From assembly GCA_023433305.1 (NCBI GenBank), contig JAEZCZ010000021.1, forward strand, positions 1-64,000: a stretch of 64,000 nt of DNA, in the 5' to 3' direction. This document shows, piece by piece, positions 1-8,230 of this stretch (position 1 is its first letter; the number at the start of each line of letters is the position of its first letter). The position numbers and the translations under genes were made by a program. Source of the DNA: Pseudomonadota bacterium. GTDB taxonomy: Bacteria; Pseudomonadota; Alphaproteobacteria; Sphingomonadales; Sphingomonadaceae. The notes beneath the pieces were generated by a model that was not told the origin of the DNA, ran no database searches, and worked only from the letters and a program-made list of their open reading frames with translations.

Positions 1-2181
1 ATCGAAGTGCTCGATGCCTCGGGCTGGCGCAAGGGCGACGAGATCGTGCTCGCCTCGACCGACTTCGATCCCCGCCAGGCCGAGAAGCGCTCGATCGCGG
101 CCATCAAGGGCAACACGATCACGCTCGACCGCCCGCTCGAGTACATGCACTTCGGCGAGATCACCTTCGGGGTCGACGAGCGCGGCGAGGTCGGCCTCTT
201 GACCCGCAACATCCGCATCCAGGCCTCCGACGATGCCGAGCAGAGCTACCTCGGCGGGCATATCATGGCGATGGGTGGCTCGAAGATGCAGGTCTCGGGC
301 ATCGAGCTCAATCGCATGGGGCAGCACCTCACACTGGCGCGTTATCCGATCCACTGGCACCTGATCGGCGAGGGCAAGGGGCAGTACGTCCGCAACGCTT
401 CGATCCACGACAGCTACAGCCGCTGCGTGACGGTGCACGGCACCCACAACCTGCGCATCGAGAACAACGTGACCTACAACACCGTGGGGCACTGCTTCTT
501 CGTCGAGGACGGTATCGAGACGGGCAACGAGTTCATCCGGAACCTGGCAATCCAAACCAAGTGCCATCCGACGCTCGACTGCGTGCCGATCAACCTCGCC
601 GCCAACGGCGAGATCGACCCGAAGTATTCGGACCGAGCGGCCCACAGGGAAGCCAGCTTCCACAGCGGCAACACCTTGCTGCCTTCGGACAACACGGTGG
701 CTTCCTTCTGGATCACCAATCCGGACAACAGCTACATCGACAACGTGGCGGCGGGTTCCGATCAGGTCGGCTTCTGGCTGTCGATCCCGGAGCACCCCAA
801 TGGCGCCTTCCTGGGGACGGAGATTGCCGCCAAGACCTGGCCGCGCCGCACGCCGTTGCGCGCCTTCCGCGGCAACGTGGCGCACTCCAACTTCGACGGG
901 TTCCTGATCGACCGGCACATCGACCAGGACAACACCTTCGGGCTGGCCTCCATTCCGCTGCTGCCTTTGACGGACCCCGCCGATCTGGAAAGCGACGTGA
1001 TGGAGACGCACTTCGAGAACCTGACCGCCTGGAAGAACCGCAACGGTGGGCTCTGGGGCCGGGGGGACCTTTACGTCTACAGCGGCCTGAAACTAGCCGA
1101 CAACGCCATCGGCATGACGCAGGCGGCGGGCGATATCGGCAGCCTGCCGTTCAGTTCGCGGCTGGTGGACTCCCTGGTGGTGGGCGAGACCGACAACGTC
1201 GGCAATCCGACGACGCCCGAGGAAGTGGCCTACGGACGCAGCCTGCCCAAGCCCTCCATCCCGGACTTCCCGATACGCGGCTACGAATACTACGATTACC
1301 GGGATGACGTGGTGAACACGACCTTCGTCAATTTCCAGGACAACGAGCAGAGGAAAACAGGCGCGCTCTCGTTCCTGATGTTCACGAGCGCGGGGCTCAG
1401 CACCGGCAGCACCATCAGCGGTGCGAAATTCGTCAACGCCAAGCCGGTCTATTTCCCGACGTACGATGCCCGGTTCGACAACGACAACCGCGGCGGCAAT
1501 GCCTACCGGACCCTGTCCTTCCGCGACCTCGACGGATCGGCGACCGGCATCCCGAATTCCCAGGTCCTGCTCCACGATGGCGAGAACGACAGCGTCGCCA
1601 CCGACGACAGCTGCGAGATCCGGCCCAGCTGGAACGCTGCGGTGTGCACGGGCGATATCGGACGCCTGAATCTCTCGGACAGCCGGGGCGAGCTTCCGGC
1701 CGCGGTCGACCTCGAATCCCGCACCGCGCGGTTCGCCCTGCTCGCCTCGCTCGGCCCCAATGCGCCGGACACGCCCCTCGTGAAGGCCCAGCGCGCCGCC
1801 CTGTTCTCGCGCCGTCCCCCGCAGGCGCCGATCGCGCTCGTGCGCAATGGCAAGGAGTTCAAGGTCCACGGCGACCAGAGTACCGTGCGAGCCGGCACCG
1901 AGATCCAGGTCCGGACCGAACGGCCCGAAGTCACGCTCAGCCTGGCCGAAATGAACGAGGGCTCGTGGGTCATGTTCGAGCTGCCGGGTTTCGCCGAGGC
2001 GGCCTCCGGAACGGAAAAGCCCAGCATGGACGCATTGCGCCAGGCGAACGAAACCTCCTGGTTCAGGGACGGCGATGCCGTGTGGGTCAAGCTGGTCGCC
2101 GCGCCCCCGATCAGGCCGGTCATTCGCCCGACCGATCTGCAAGCCAGCATTACCGTCAGCCGGGAAGACCGCGGCGGCTGA
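1..2181 (+). CDS. CEMIP/TMEM2-like G8/right-handed beta-helix protein (5' end outside window)
   Basis: The frame is open from the first base, so this is the C-terminal part (about 726 residues) of a larger protein. Diagnostic stretches match the metazoan hyaluronan-binding proteins CEMIP and TMEM2 and their bacterial G8-domain relatives: YLGGHIMAMGG near residue 83, RYPIHWHL near 115, SRCVTVHGTH near 140 and GHCFFVEDG near 164. These lie in parallel beta-helix (PbH1) repeats, followed by a beta-rich C-terminal region with no membrane anchor. A secreted or surface polysaccharide-acting protein is the natural inference; the substrate cannot be read from sequence. A TonB-dependent receptor follows 150 bases downstream on the same strand and may be its uptake partner. 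The signal peptide and G8 domain proper would lie outside the window. Confidence 0.8.
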   Translation: MEVLDASGWRKGDEIVLASTDFDPRQAEKRSIAAIKGNTITLDRPLEYMHFGEITFGVDERGEVGLLTRNIRIQASDDAEQSYLGGHIMAMGGSKMQVSGIELNRMGQHLTLARYPIHWHLIGEGKGQYVRNASIHDSYSRCVTVHGTHNLRIENNVTYNTVGHCFFVEDGIETGNEFIRNLAIQTKCHPTLDCVPINLAANGEIDPKYSDRAAHREASFHSGNTLLPSDNTVASFWITNPDNSYIDNVAAGSDQVGFWLSIPEHPNGAFLGTEIAAKTWPRRTPLRAFRGNVAHSNFDGFLIDRHIDQDNTFGLASIPLLPLTDPADLESDVMETHFENLTAWKNRNGGLWGRGDLYVYSGLKLADNAIGMTQAAGDIGSLPFSSRLVDSLVVGETDNVGNPTTPEEVAYGRSLPKPSIPDFPIRGYEYYDYRDDVVNTTFVNFQDNEQRKTGALSFLMFTSAGLSTGSTISGAKFVNAKPVYFPTYDARFDNDNRGGNAYRTLSFRDLDGSATGIPNSQVLLHDGENDSVATDDSCEIRPSWNAAVCTGDIGRLNLSDSRGELPAAVDLESRTARFALLASLGPNAPDTPLVKAQRAALFSRRPPQAPIALVRNGKEFKVHGDQSTVRAGTEIQVRTERPEVTLSLAEMNEGSWVMFELPGFAEAASGTEKPSMDALRQANETSWFRDGDAVWVKLVAAPPIRPVIRPTDLQASITVSREDRGG

Positions 2182-2331
2182 CGGCCATTTCGATCCCGGC
2201 ATCCGGATCTCCGGCCACTTCGCGCTGATCGACCCGCAGACGCGGGAAGGCGAGGGAAGTCGGCGAGGAGGACCGGGGTCGCCGGGCGCGGCGATTAGCA
2301 ACCAAAAACAAGAACACGGGGAGGACCGAAT

Positions 2332-4785
2332 ATGAAATGGCTACCGAGCGCGGGCGGGCAGCCCGCCGTCGATCTCGTCGCGCGCGCCAGCGGGCTTGCG
2401 GTCGTGGCCATGTTGATGACGCCTTCGGCGGCGATCGCCCAGGACGATGAAGGCACCGAGCGTCAGGCGCAGAATCCCGAGATCGTCGTCACCGCTCAGT
2501 TCCGCGAGCAGGCATTGCAGGACGTGCCCATCGCCATTTCAGCGGTGACCAGCGAAGAACTCGAGCAACGCAGTGTCCAGACCGTCCTGGACGTCGCCAA
2601 TTCGGTGCCCAATGTCGAAATGACCAGCGGCGGCTCGGGCTACGGCGCGCAGACCAACCAGGCGTTCATCCGCGGCCTCGGCCAGATCGACTTTCTGACC
2701 GCGTTCGAGCCGCGCGTCGGCTTCTATGTCGACGACGTCTATTACGCCACGACTTACGGTTCCGTCTTCGACGTGCTCGACCTCGAACGGGTCGAAATTC
2801 TGCGCGGGCCGCAAGGCACGCTGTTTGGGCGCAACTCGGTCGGCGGCGCCTTGCGCCTCATCTCGAAAAAGCCGCGCGGGGACAACACCGGCTACGTCGA
2901 GCTGACGGGCGGCAGCCGCAACCGCTACCAAGTGCGCGGCGCCTATGACCTCGGCATCAGCGATACTCTGGCGTTCCGCATGGTCGGCAGCGCCAAAGGA
3001 CAGGACGGCCACGTTAAGCGGCTCGACTACAAGTGCGTTTACCCGCAATACGGCAACGAGCGCCTCGGGGGCATGGGGCAGGGTCCGGTCAACGGCGATT
3101 CCTGCGAGAGGGGCACACTCGGCGGCGGCGACAGCTATAGCGCCCGGGGCACGCTCGGCTGGGAGCCGACCAGCGCGGTGCAGGTCTATCTCTCGGGGGA
3201 TTACACGCACGAAACTGCCGAGAGCTCTGCCGAGGTCATCATCGACGTCCAGAGTTCCCGGGTAAACCCCGAAACCGGGATCATCGGCGGCGGCGCGGTC
3301 CCGCCGGCCGGCGTGGACACGAACGGCATCGCTAACTGGCTGCGAGGACTCGGTACGACCTACTACGGCTTCGACGTCTCGACCCCCGAGAGGCTCCAAG
3401 CTGTTATCGCCTCGCTCGAATCGCCTGACGGCTACACGACCTACGCCCGCTACGGCAACGAGCGCACGCAGTTCTACAATCCTCCGCAAGGTGAGATGGA
3501 AGCCTACGGCGGGTCTCTGACGGTCGAGGCTGACCTGGCCGAACAGCTGCACGTAACCTCGATTACCGCCTATCGCGAATACGACGGTGACTTCGGACAG
3601 AGCCTGCTGGCGGTTCCAACCGAGGAAGTGCGTAACGCTCTCAGCCACCGTCAGTTCAGCCAGGAGCTACGCCTGCTCGGCTCGACGCTCAACAACGTGG
3701 TCGATTACACGCTGGGTGCCTACTATCTGGATACCAAGACGCTTAACCCGGCGCGCGTGCAGACCGAAGGCTTCATTCCCTCGGCCCTCGACTTCTTCAG
3801 CGACGACACCGCGACGCTTAAAAGCTGGGCGCTGTTCGGTGCCGTGGACGTGCATCCGGTCGAGCGGCTGACGCTCTCAGCCGGGCTGCGATACTCAAAC
3901 GAAAAGAAGACCTACACCTTCGACCGCGACTATTCTCCTTCCGGCCTCGCGTTTCTCAATTTCGTGGCGACGGGGAAAAACAACGACGACCGCTTCAATC
4001 CACGGTTCTCGGTGGCCTACGAGCTGACAGACGACATCAACGTCTATGGATCATATGCGACCGGTTTCACGGCCTCGGCGTTCAATGCCCGGCCGTTCGG
4101 AGCGAGCGGCATCTTCGCGCTCGAACCCGAGGACGTGACCTCCTATGAGCTGGGCTTCAAGAGCAACCTGTTCGGCAACATGCTGCGACTGAACGCCGCG
4201 GCGTTCCTCACCAAGTTCGACAAGATCGTCGGCACCTTGCGCGATCCGACAGTCCGCGATGGCGCATGCGCAATCTTCTGCAACGACAATGTCGGCAACG
4301 CGGAAATCACAGGGTTCGAGATCGAGGCGGTCGCACGACCGGTCGTCGGGCTGATGATATCCGGCAACGTCGGCTACACCGATTTCCAATACAAGGAGTT
4401 GCTCGCGTCCACCCAAGGTTTGACTCTCGACAGCCCGCAGACGCGCGTACCGAAGTGGAATCTGTCCGGTGCGGTCCAATACGAGGCGCCCGTTGGTGCC
4501 GACCAGTACGTGATCCCGCGAGTGGACGTGAGCTATCGTTCTGACATTGCCTTTTCGAACAACGTGTTGGCCGTCTCTTCTGTGCAACCCGGCTACGCGC
4601 TCGTGAACATGCGGCTGACCTATCGCAACGAGGATCATGGGTTTTCGCTCGCGGCTGCGGTGACTAACGTTTTCGACGAATATTACCTCACGACGATAAC
4701 GGATCAGCGGGAGAGCTTCGGCTTTCTCAGCGCGACCGTCGGAAGGCCGCGGGAATGGTCGATCACGCTGCGCAAGGAATTCTGA
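2332..4785 (+). CDS. TonB-dependent outer-membrane receptor
   Basis: This 817-residue protein has the standard receptor layout. A signal region ends near AAIAQD (residue 36), followed by a TonB-box-like EIVVTAQ, a plug domain (QDVPIAISAV, then RVEILRGPQGTLFGRNSVGG) and a 22-strand-type barrel closing on a terminal Phe (SITLRKEF). It belongs to the large sphingomonad class resembling FecA/iron-complex receptors that also import glycans, aromatics and siderophores, so the ligand is not predictable. The start ATG is preceded by GGGGAGGA at good spacing. The CEMIP-like gene directly upstream suggests that carbohydrate fragments may be the cargo (inference). Some stretches, for example the C-rich loop near residues 230-262, look like extracellular insertions. 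Confidence 0.93.
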   Translation: MKWLPSAGGQPAVDLVARASGLAVVAMLMTPSAAIAQDDEGTERQAQNPEIVVTAQFREQALQDVPIAISAVTSEELEQRSVQTVLDVANSVPNVEMTSGGSGYGAQTNQAFIRGLGQIDFLTAFEPRVGFYVDDVYYATTYGSVFDVLDLERVEILRGPQGTLFGRNSVGGALRLISKKPRGDNTGYVELTGGSRNRYQVRGAYDLGISDTLAFRMVGSAKGQDGHVKRLDYKCVYPQYGNERLGGMGQGPVNGDSCERGTLGGGDSYSARGTLGWEPTSAVQVYLSGDYTHETAESSAEVIIDVQSSRVNPETGIIGGGAVPPAGVDTNGIANWLRGLGTTYYGFDVSTPERLQAVIASLESPDGYTTYARYGNERTQFYNPPQGEMEAYGGSLTVEADLAEQLHVTSITAYREYDGDFGQSLLAVPTEEVRNALSHRQFSQELRLLGSTLNNVVDYTLGAYYLDTKTLNPARVQTEGFIPSALDFFSDDTATLKSWALFGAVDVHPVERLTLSAGLRYSNEKKTYTFDRDYSPSGLAFLNFVATGKNNDDRFNPRFSVAYELTDDINVYGSYATGFTASAFNARPFGASGIFALEPEDVTSYELGFKSNLFGNMLRLNAAAFLTKFDKIVGTLRDPTVRDGACAIFCNDNVGNAEITGFEIEAVARPVVGLMISGNVGYTDFQYKELLASTQGLTLDSPQTRVPKWNLSGAVQYEAPVGADQYVIPRVDVSYRSDIAFSNNVLAVSSVQPGYALVNMRLTYRNEDHGFSLAAAVTNVFDEYYLTTITDQRESFGFLSATVGRPREWSITLRKEF

Positions 4786-4789
4786 GCGC

Positions 4790-4804
4790 AAGCGGCGAGC
4801 GCTT
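4790..4804 (+). terminator. Weak hairpin just after the TonB receptor stop
   Basis: AAGCG and CGCTT flank a 5-base loop six bases after the stop codon and are followed by TTCATT. The stem is short and the T tract poor, so this is only a possible terminator separating the receptor from the glycine riboswitch transcript. Confidence 0.3.
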
Positions 4805-5093
4805 TCATTGCACAAGTTCACCACCGGCGTTGCCGACCGGTTGCCAAAATGGGCGCCTATGTGGGCGCAAAGCGGGCGGGAACGGCGAGCGAGCGGTCGG
4901 CCATCGCCTCTGGGCACCACTTCCGCCAGATGGGCGTTCCCCGCCCGCATGGTTCCTATGCGCCTGAATGGCGACCAAGCTGAAATGGCGCTCGGTTGGC
5001 CGGGGCCTCGAAGCCTCGATCGATCCGACGACTGGCCAAGCGCATTGCATTCGGCCATGAAGGGCGCGTTCATCGGAGTCGCGAGGCTCCGAT
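4805..5093 (+). other. Non-coding leader/promoter region before the glycine riboswitch
   Basis: About 290 bases between the receptor and the first aptamer hold no convincing gene. Frames open here on both strands run straight through the riboswitch and have no family features. The promoter of the gcv transcript should lie in the distal half. I could not assign -35/-10 boxes with confidence. Confidence 0.4.
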
Positions 5094-5300
5094 CCCTGCT
5101 GTGGGAGAGAACCTGGTCCTTCGGGATCGGGTCGCCGAAGGAGCAACCGCCCCGGAATCTCTCAGGCAAAAGGACCGGAGCAGGGAATGAACGCTCTGGA
5201 AAGCGTCCGCCAGGATCTTGGCGGGCCACCGACGGTGTACGTTCCCTGCAGCCCTGGCGGCGGAGGACCAAGCTCTCAGGTTTCCCGACAGAGGGGGTAC
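5094..5300 (+). promoter_or_regulatory. Tandem glycine riboswitch controlling gcvT-gcvH-gcvPA-gcvPB
   Basis: Two consecutive glycine aptamers are visible. Aptamer 1 (5094-5185) closes with P1 CCCTGCT (5094-5100) paired to AGCAGGG (5179-5185). It carries the family landmarks GGGAGAG, GCCGAAGGAGCAA and ATCTCTCAGGCAAAAGGAC. Aptamer 2 (about 5191-5300) begins with CTCTG (5194-5198) pairing CAGAG (5289-5293), and has CACCGACGGTG and AGCTCTCAGGTTTCCCGACA. The linker is only a few bases, as is usual for cooperative tandem glycine riboswitches. The gcvT start lies about 50 bases further on, so glycine binding probably switches expression on, through translation or early termination. I saw no strong terminator hairpin, so the mechanism is open. 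Confidence 0.95.
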
Positions 5301-5351
5301 CGGTGAAGATGCCCGCCACGGGCGTTGCCGGCCATGTCGGGAAGAACTGTG

Positions 5352-6488
5352 ATGGCGGTCGAGTCCAGTGCCGATCAGGAAACCGCGAAGCTGCCGCTTG
5401 ATGCGTGGCATCGCTCACTCGGAGCGAGGATGGTTTCGTTCGCCGGCTATGCGATGCCGCTCCAGTTCGCCGGCATCGTCGCCGAGCACGAATGGACGCG
5501 GGCACACGCCAGCCTCTTCGACGTATCGCACATGGGGCAGCTCGTTGTTTCCGGTGAAGGAGCGGAGGCCGCGCTCGAGGCCATCCTCCCGATCGACCTT
5601 GCCACTCTAGAACTCGGCGCGCTGCGCTATTCGCTGCTGCTCGACGACGACGCGGGCATTCTCGATGACCTGATCGTCGCGCGCTGGCGGCAGGGCTTCT
5701 TCATCGTCGTCAACGGGGCGACCAAGCATGCCGACATCGCCCACATGCGCGAGCGGCTTCCGGCCGGCGTGACGCTCGACCATCGCGAGGATTTCGCGCT
5801 GCTGGCCCTCCAGGGTCCCGAAGCCTTTGCTACTCTCGAACGGCACACGGCGGGGGAGTGGCCGCTAGCCGCTCTCAGCTTCATGCGCGGAGGGCTGTTT
5901 ACCGTCCACGGAATCGAGGCGTGGATAAGCCGCGCCGGCTACACCGGCGAAGACGGGTTCGAGATTGCCGTTCCAGCTGCGGAGGCCGAACGCATTGCCG
6001 GGCTGCTGTGTGAGGAGCCGGAAGTGCGCCCCGCAGGGCTCGGCGCGCGCGATTCGCTGCGGCTCGAGGCCGGGCTCCCGCTCTACGGACATGACCTCGA
6101 CCGCTCGGCAGACCCGGTCAGCGCCGGCCTCACGTTCGCCATTGCGCCTCGCCGGCGCCGCGAAGGAGGCTATCCGGGGCACCAACGCATCTCCGAGCTG
6201 CTCGCGCACGGCCCCGGGCAGCGCCGGGTCGGCCTTTCGCTCGATGGCCGACTTCCCGCTCGAGAGGGAGCGTCGATCTTCTCGGGCGAAGACGAAATTG
6301 GCCGCGTCACCTCGGGCGGTTTCTCGCCGTCGCTCGGCCATCCGATCGGCATGGGCTACGTCGCGACGGAGCACTCCGCTCCCGGAACGAAGCTGACCGT
6401 CGAAGTCCGGGAACGGAGGCTCGTCGCTACCGTCGTACCGATGCCGTTCGTACCCCACCGCTTTCACCGTCAGGGAGCAGGCCGATGA
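5352..6488 (+). CDS. gcvT: Glycine cleavage system T protein (aminomethyltransferase)
   Basis: This protein transfers the methylene group from the aminomethyl-lipoyl arm of GcvH to tetrahydrofolate, releasing ammonia. The 378 residues show family landmarks: SLGARMVSFAGYAMP, HEWTRAHASLFDVSHMG near the N terminus, LGARDSLRLEAGLPLYGHDL, and the C-terminal barrel ending PMPFVPHRF. I chose the ATG at 5352 because GGGAAG sits 8 bases upstream; a TTG at 5325 and an ATG at 5334 are also in frame. It is the first gene after the tandem glycine riboswitch and overlaps gcvH by four bases (ATGA), so the two are translationally coupled. Confidence 0.96.
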   Translation: MAVESSADQETAKLPLDAWHRSLGARMVSFAGYAMPLQFAGIVAEHEWTRAHASLFDVSHMGQLVVSGEGAEAALEAILPIDLATLELGALRYSLLLDDDAGILDDLIVARWRQGFFIVVNGATKHADIAHMRERLPAGVTLDHREDFALLALQGPEAFATLERHTAGEWPLAALSFMRGGLFTVHGIEAWISRAGYTGEDGFEIAVPAAEAERIAGLLCEEPEVRPAGLGARDSLRLEAGLPLYGHDLDRSADPVSAGLTFAIAPRRRREGGYPGHQRISELLAHGPGQRRVGLSLDGRLPAREGASIFSGEDEIGRVTSGGFSPSLGHPIGMGYVATEHSAPGTKLTVEVRERRLVATVVPMPFVPHRFHRQGAGR

Positions 6489-6859
6489 CCCGTTATTTCA
6501 CCGAAGAGCACGAGTGGATCGAACTCGAGGGCGATACCGCCACCGTGGGCATCACCGACTACGCGCAATCACAACTGGGCGACATCGTCTTCGTTGAACT
6601 GCCGCGGGCCGGTGCCGCGCTGAACAAGGGCAAGGAAGCCGCGGTGGTGGAATCGGTGAAGGCGGCGAGCGACATCTACTCTCCCGTCAGCGGAACGGTC
6701 ACCGAAGGAAACGCGGCGGTCGAGGAGGATCCGGCGCTCGTCAATTCGGACGCCGAGGGTGAAGCCTGGTTCTTTCGGCTGACGATCGACGACAAGAGCC
6801 AGCTGGACGGCTTGATGGACGAGGCCGGATATCGCGAATTCGTTGCTGGCCTCGACTGA
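6485..6859 (+). CDS. gcvH: Glycine cleavage system H protein (lipoyl carrier)
   Basis: This is the lipoylated shuttle protein of the glycine cleavage complex, of normal length (124 residues). The lipoyl-lysine motif is ESVKAASDIYSPVSG, with the modified Lys near residue 59. TEEHEWIELEGDTATVGITD at the N terminus and NSDAEGEAWFFRL toward the C terminus are typical. It is placed between gcvT and gcvPA, overlapping the former by four bases and separated from the latter by twelve, as part of one riboswitch-controlled operon. Confidence 0.97.
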   Translation: MTRYFTEEHEWIELEGDTATVGITDYAQSQLGDIVFVELPRAGAALNKGKEAAVVESVKAASDIYSPVSGTVTEGNAAVEEDPALVNSDAEGEAWFFRLTIDDKSQLDGLMDEAGYREFVAGLD

Positions 6860-6871
6860 GAGGCTGAACCC

Positions 6872-8230
6872 ATGCGCTATCTTCCCCTTACTGACGCCGA
6901 TCGTTCGGCCATGCTCGAAGTAGTCGGCGCATCCTCGATCGAGGCGCTGTTTTCCGACGTTCCCGAGGACGCTCTTCTCACCTCGCCGATTGCCGGCCTG
7001 CCCGACCACGCCAGCGAGCTGGCTGTCGAGCGGCACATGACGGCGCTCGCCGCCAGCAACCTGGCGGCCAGTCAAGCACCGTTCTTCCTCGGCGCCGGGG
7101 CTTATCGGCATCATGTACCTGCCAGCGTCGACCACCTGATCCAACGGGGCGAGTTCCTCACGGCCTACACCCCTTACCAGCCCGAGATCGCGCAAGGCAC
7201 GTTGCAGATGCTGTTCGAGTTCCAGACGCAGGTGGCTCGTCTGCTCGGCTGCGAGGTGGCCAACGCTTCGATGTACGATGGATCGACCGCCTGCTGGGAA
7301 GCGGTCACGATGGCGCGGCGGATAACACGGCGCAACCGGGCAATCCTGTCTGCCGGTTTGCATCCGCATTACGTCTCGGTCGTGCGAACGATGGCGCACT
7401 TTACCGCCGACGAGATCAGTTACAGTCCGCCGAGCCTGTCTGCGGAGACCGATCTCGCCGCGCTTGTCGCGGAGATCGACGAGCAGACCAACTGCGTGGT
7501 AGTGCAATACCCCGATATTCTCGGGCGCATCGACGACCTCGCGCCCCTGGCGGCAGCGGCGCACGCGAAGGGCGCCTTGCTGGTGGCAGTGGTGACCGAG
7601 CCGGTTGCGCTTGGCGCAATCCGTAGCCCGGGCGAGATGGGCGCGGACATCGTCGTCGGCGAGGGCCAGGCGCTGGGCGTGGGCCTGCAGTTCGGCGGGC
7701 CCTATCTCGGGCTTTTCGCCACGCGCGAGAAGTTCGTCCGGCAGATGCCGGGCCGATTGTGCGGCGAAACGGTCGACGCGGAAGGACGGCGCGGCTTCGT
7801 GCTGACGCTCTCGACCCGCGAGCAGCACATCCGGCGCGAGAAGGCGACTTCGAACATCTGCACCAATTCCGGGCTCTGCGCGCTTGCGTTCTCGATTCAC
7901 ATGACCTTGCTCGGGGAAAAGGGCTTGCGCGCGCTGGCCGCGGTCAATCATGCCAACGCCTGCGCGGCAGCCGAGCGCTTGTCGCGGATCCCGGGCGTTG
8001 AACTGGCGACTCCCCAATTCTTCAACGAGTTCACGCTCCGGCTTCCCTGCGAGACTCGCCCGGTCGTGCGGGCGCTGGCCGATCGCGGGATTCTTGCCGG
8101 CGTGTCGCTCGGTCGTCTCTATCCCGACGGCGATGGGCGCGAGAATGGTCTGGTCGTCGCTGTGACGGAGATGGTCACCGCCGAGGATGTCGAAGCCTAC
8201 GCCGCGGCGCTCGAGGAGGTGCTGGCATGA
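6872..8230 (+). CDS. gcvPA: Glycine dehydrogenase (decarboxylating), subunit 1
   Basis: This is the N-terminal half-protein (452 residues) of the split P protein, which decarboxylates glycine and loads the aminomethyl group on GcvH. It begins MRYLPLTDADRSAML, contains FLGAGAYRHHVPASVDHL and TAYTPYQPEIAQGTLQ near residue 80, and ends with the short VEAYAAALEEVL helix. The two-gene form (GcvPA plus GcvPB) is common in alphaproteobacteria and Gram-positives, in contrast to the single gcvP of E. coli. The stop overlaps the ATG of gcvPB (ATGA), consistent with one-to-one production of the two subunits. Confidence 0.97.
   Translation: MRYLPLTDADRSAMLEVVGASSIEALFSDVPEDALLTSPIAGLPDHASELAVERHMTALAASNLAASQAPFFLGAGAYRHHVPASVDHLIQRGEFLTAYTPYQPEIAQGTLQMLFEFQTQVARLLGCEVANASMYDGSTACWEAVTMARRITRRNRAILSAGLHPHYVSVVRTMAHFTADEISYSPPSLSAETDLAALVAEIDEQTNCVVVQYPDILGRIDDLAPLAAAAHAKGALLVAVVTEPVALGAIRSPGEMGADIVVGEGQALGVGLQFGGPYLGLFATREKFVRQMPGRLCGETVDAEGRRGFVLTLSTREQHIRREKATSNICTNSGLCALAFSIHMTLLGEKGLRALAAVNHANACAAAERLSRIPGVELATPQFFNEFTLRLPCETRPVVRALADRGILAGVSLGRLYPDGDGRENGLVVAVTEMVTAEDVEAYAAALEEVLA

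Noticed and set aside
4808..5401. Plus-strand frame of about 197 codons between the TonB receptor and gcvT
   Set aside because: It runs through both glycine aptamers, has no family features and ends inside gcvT in another frame.
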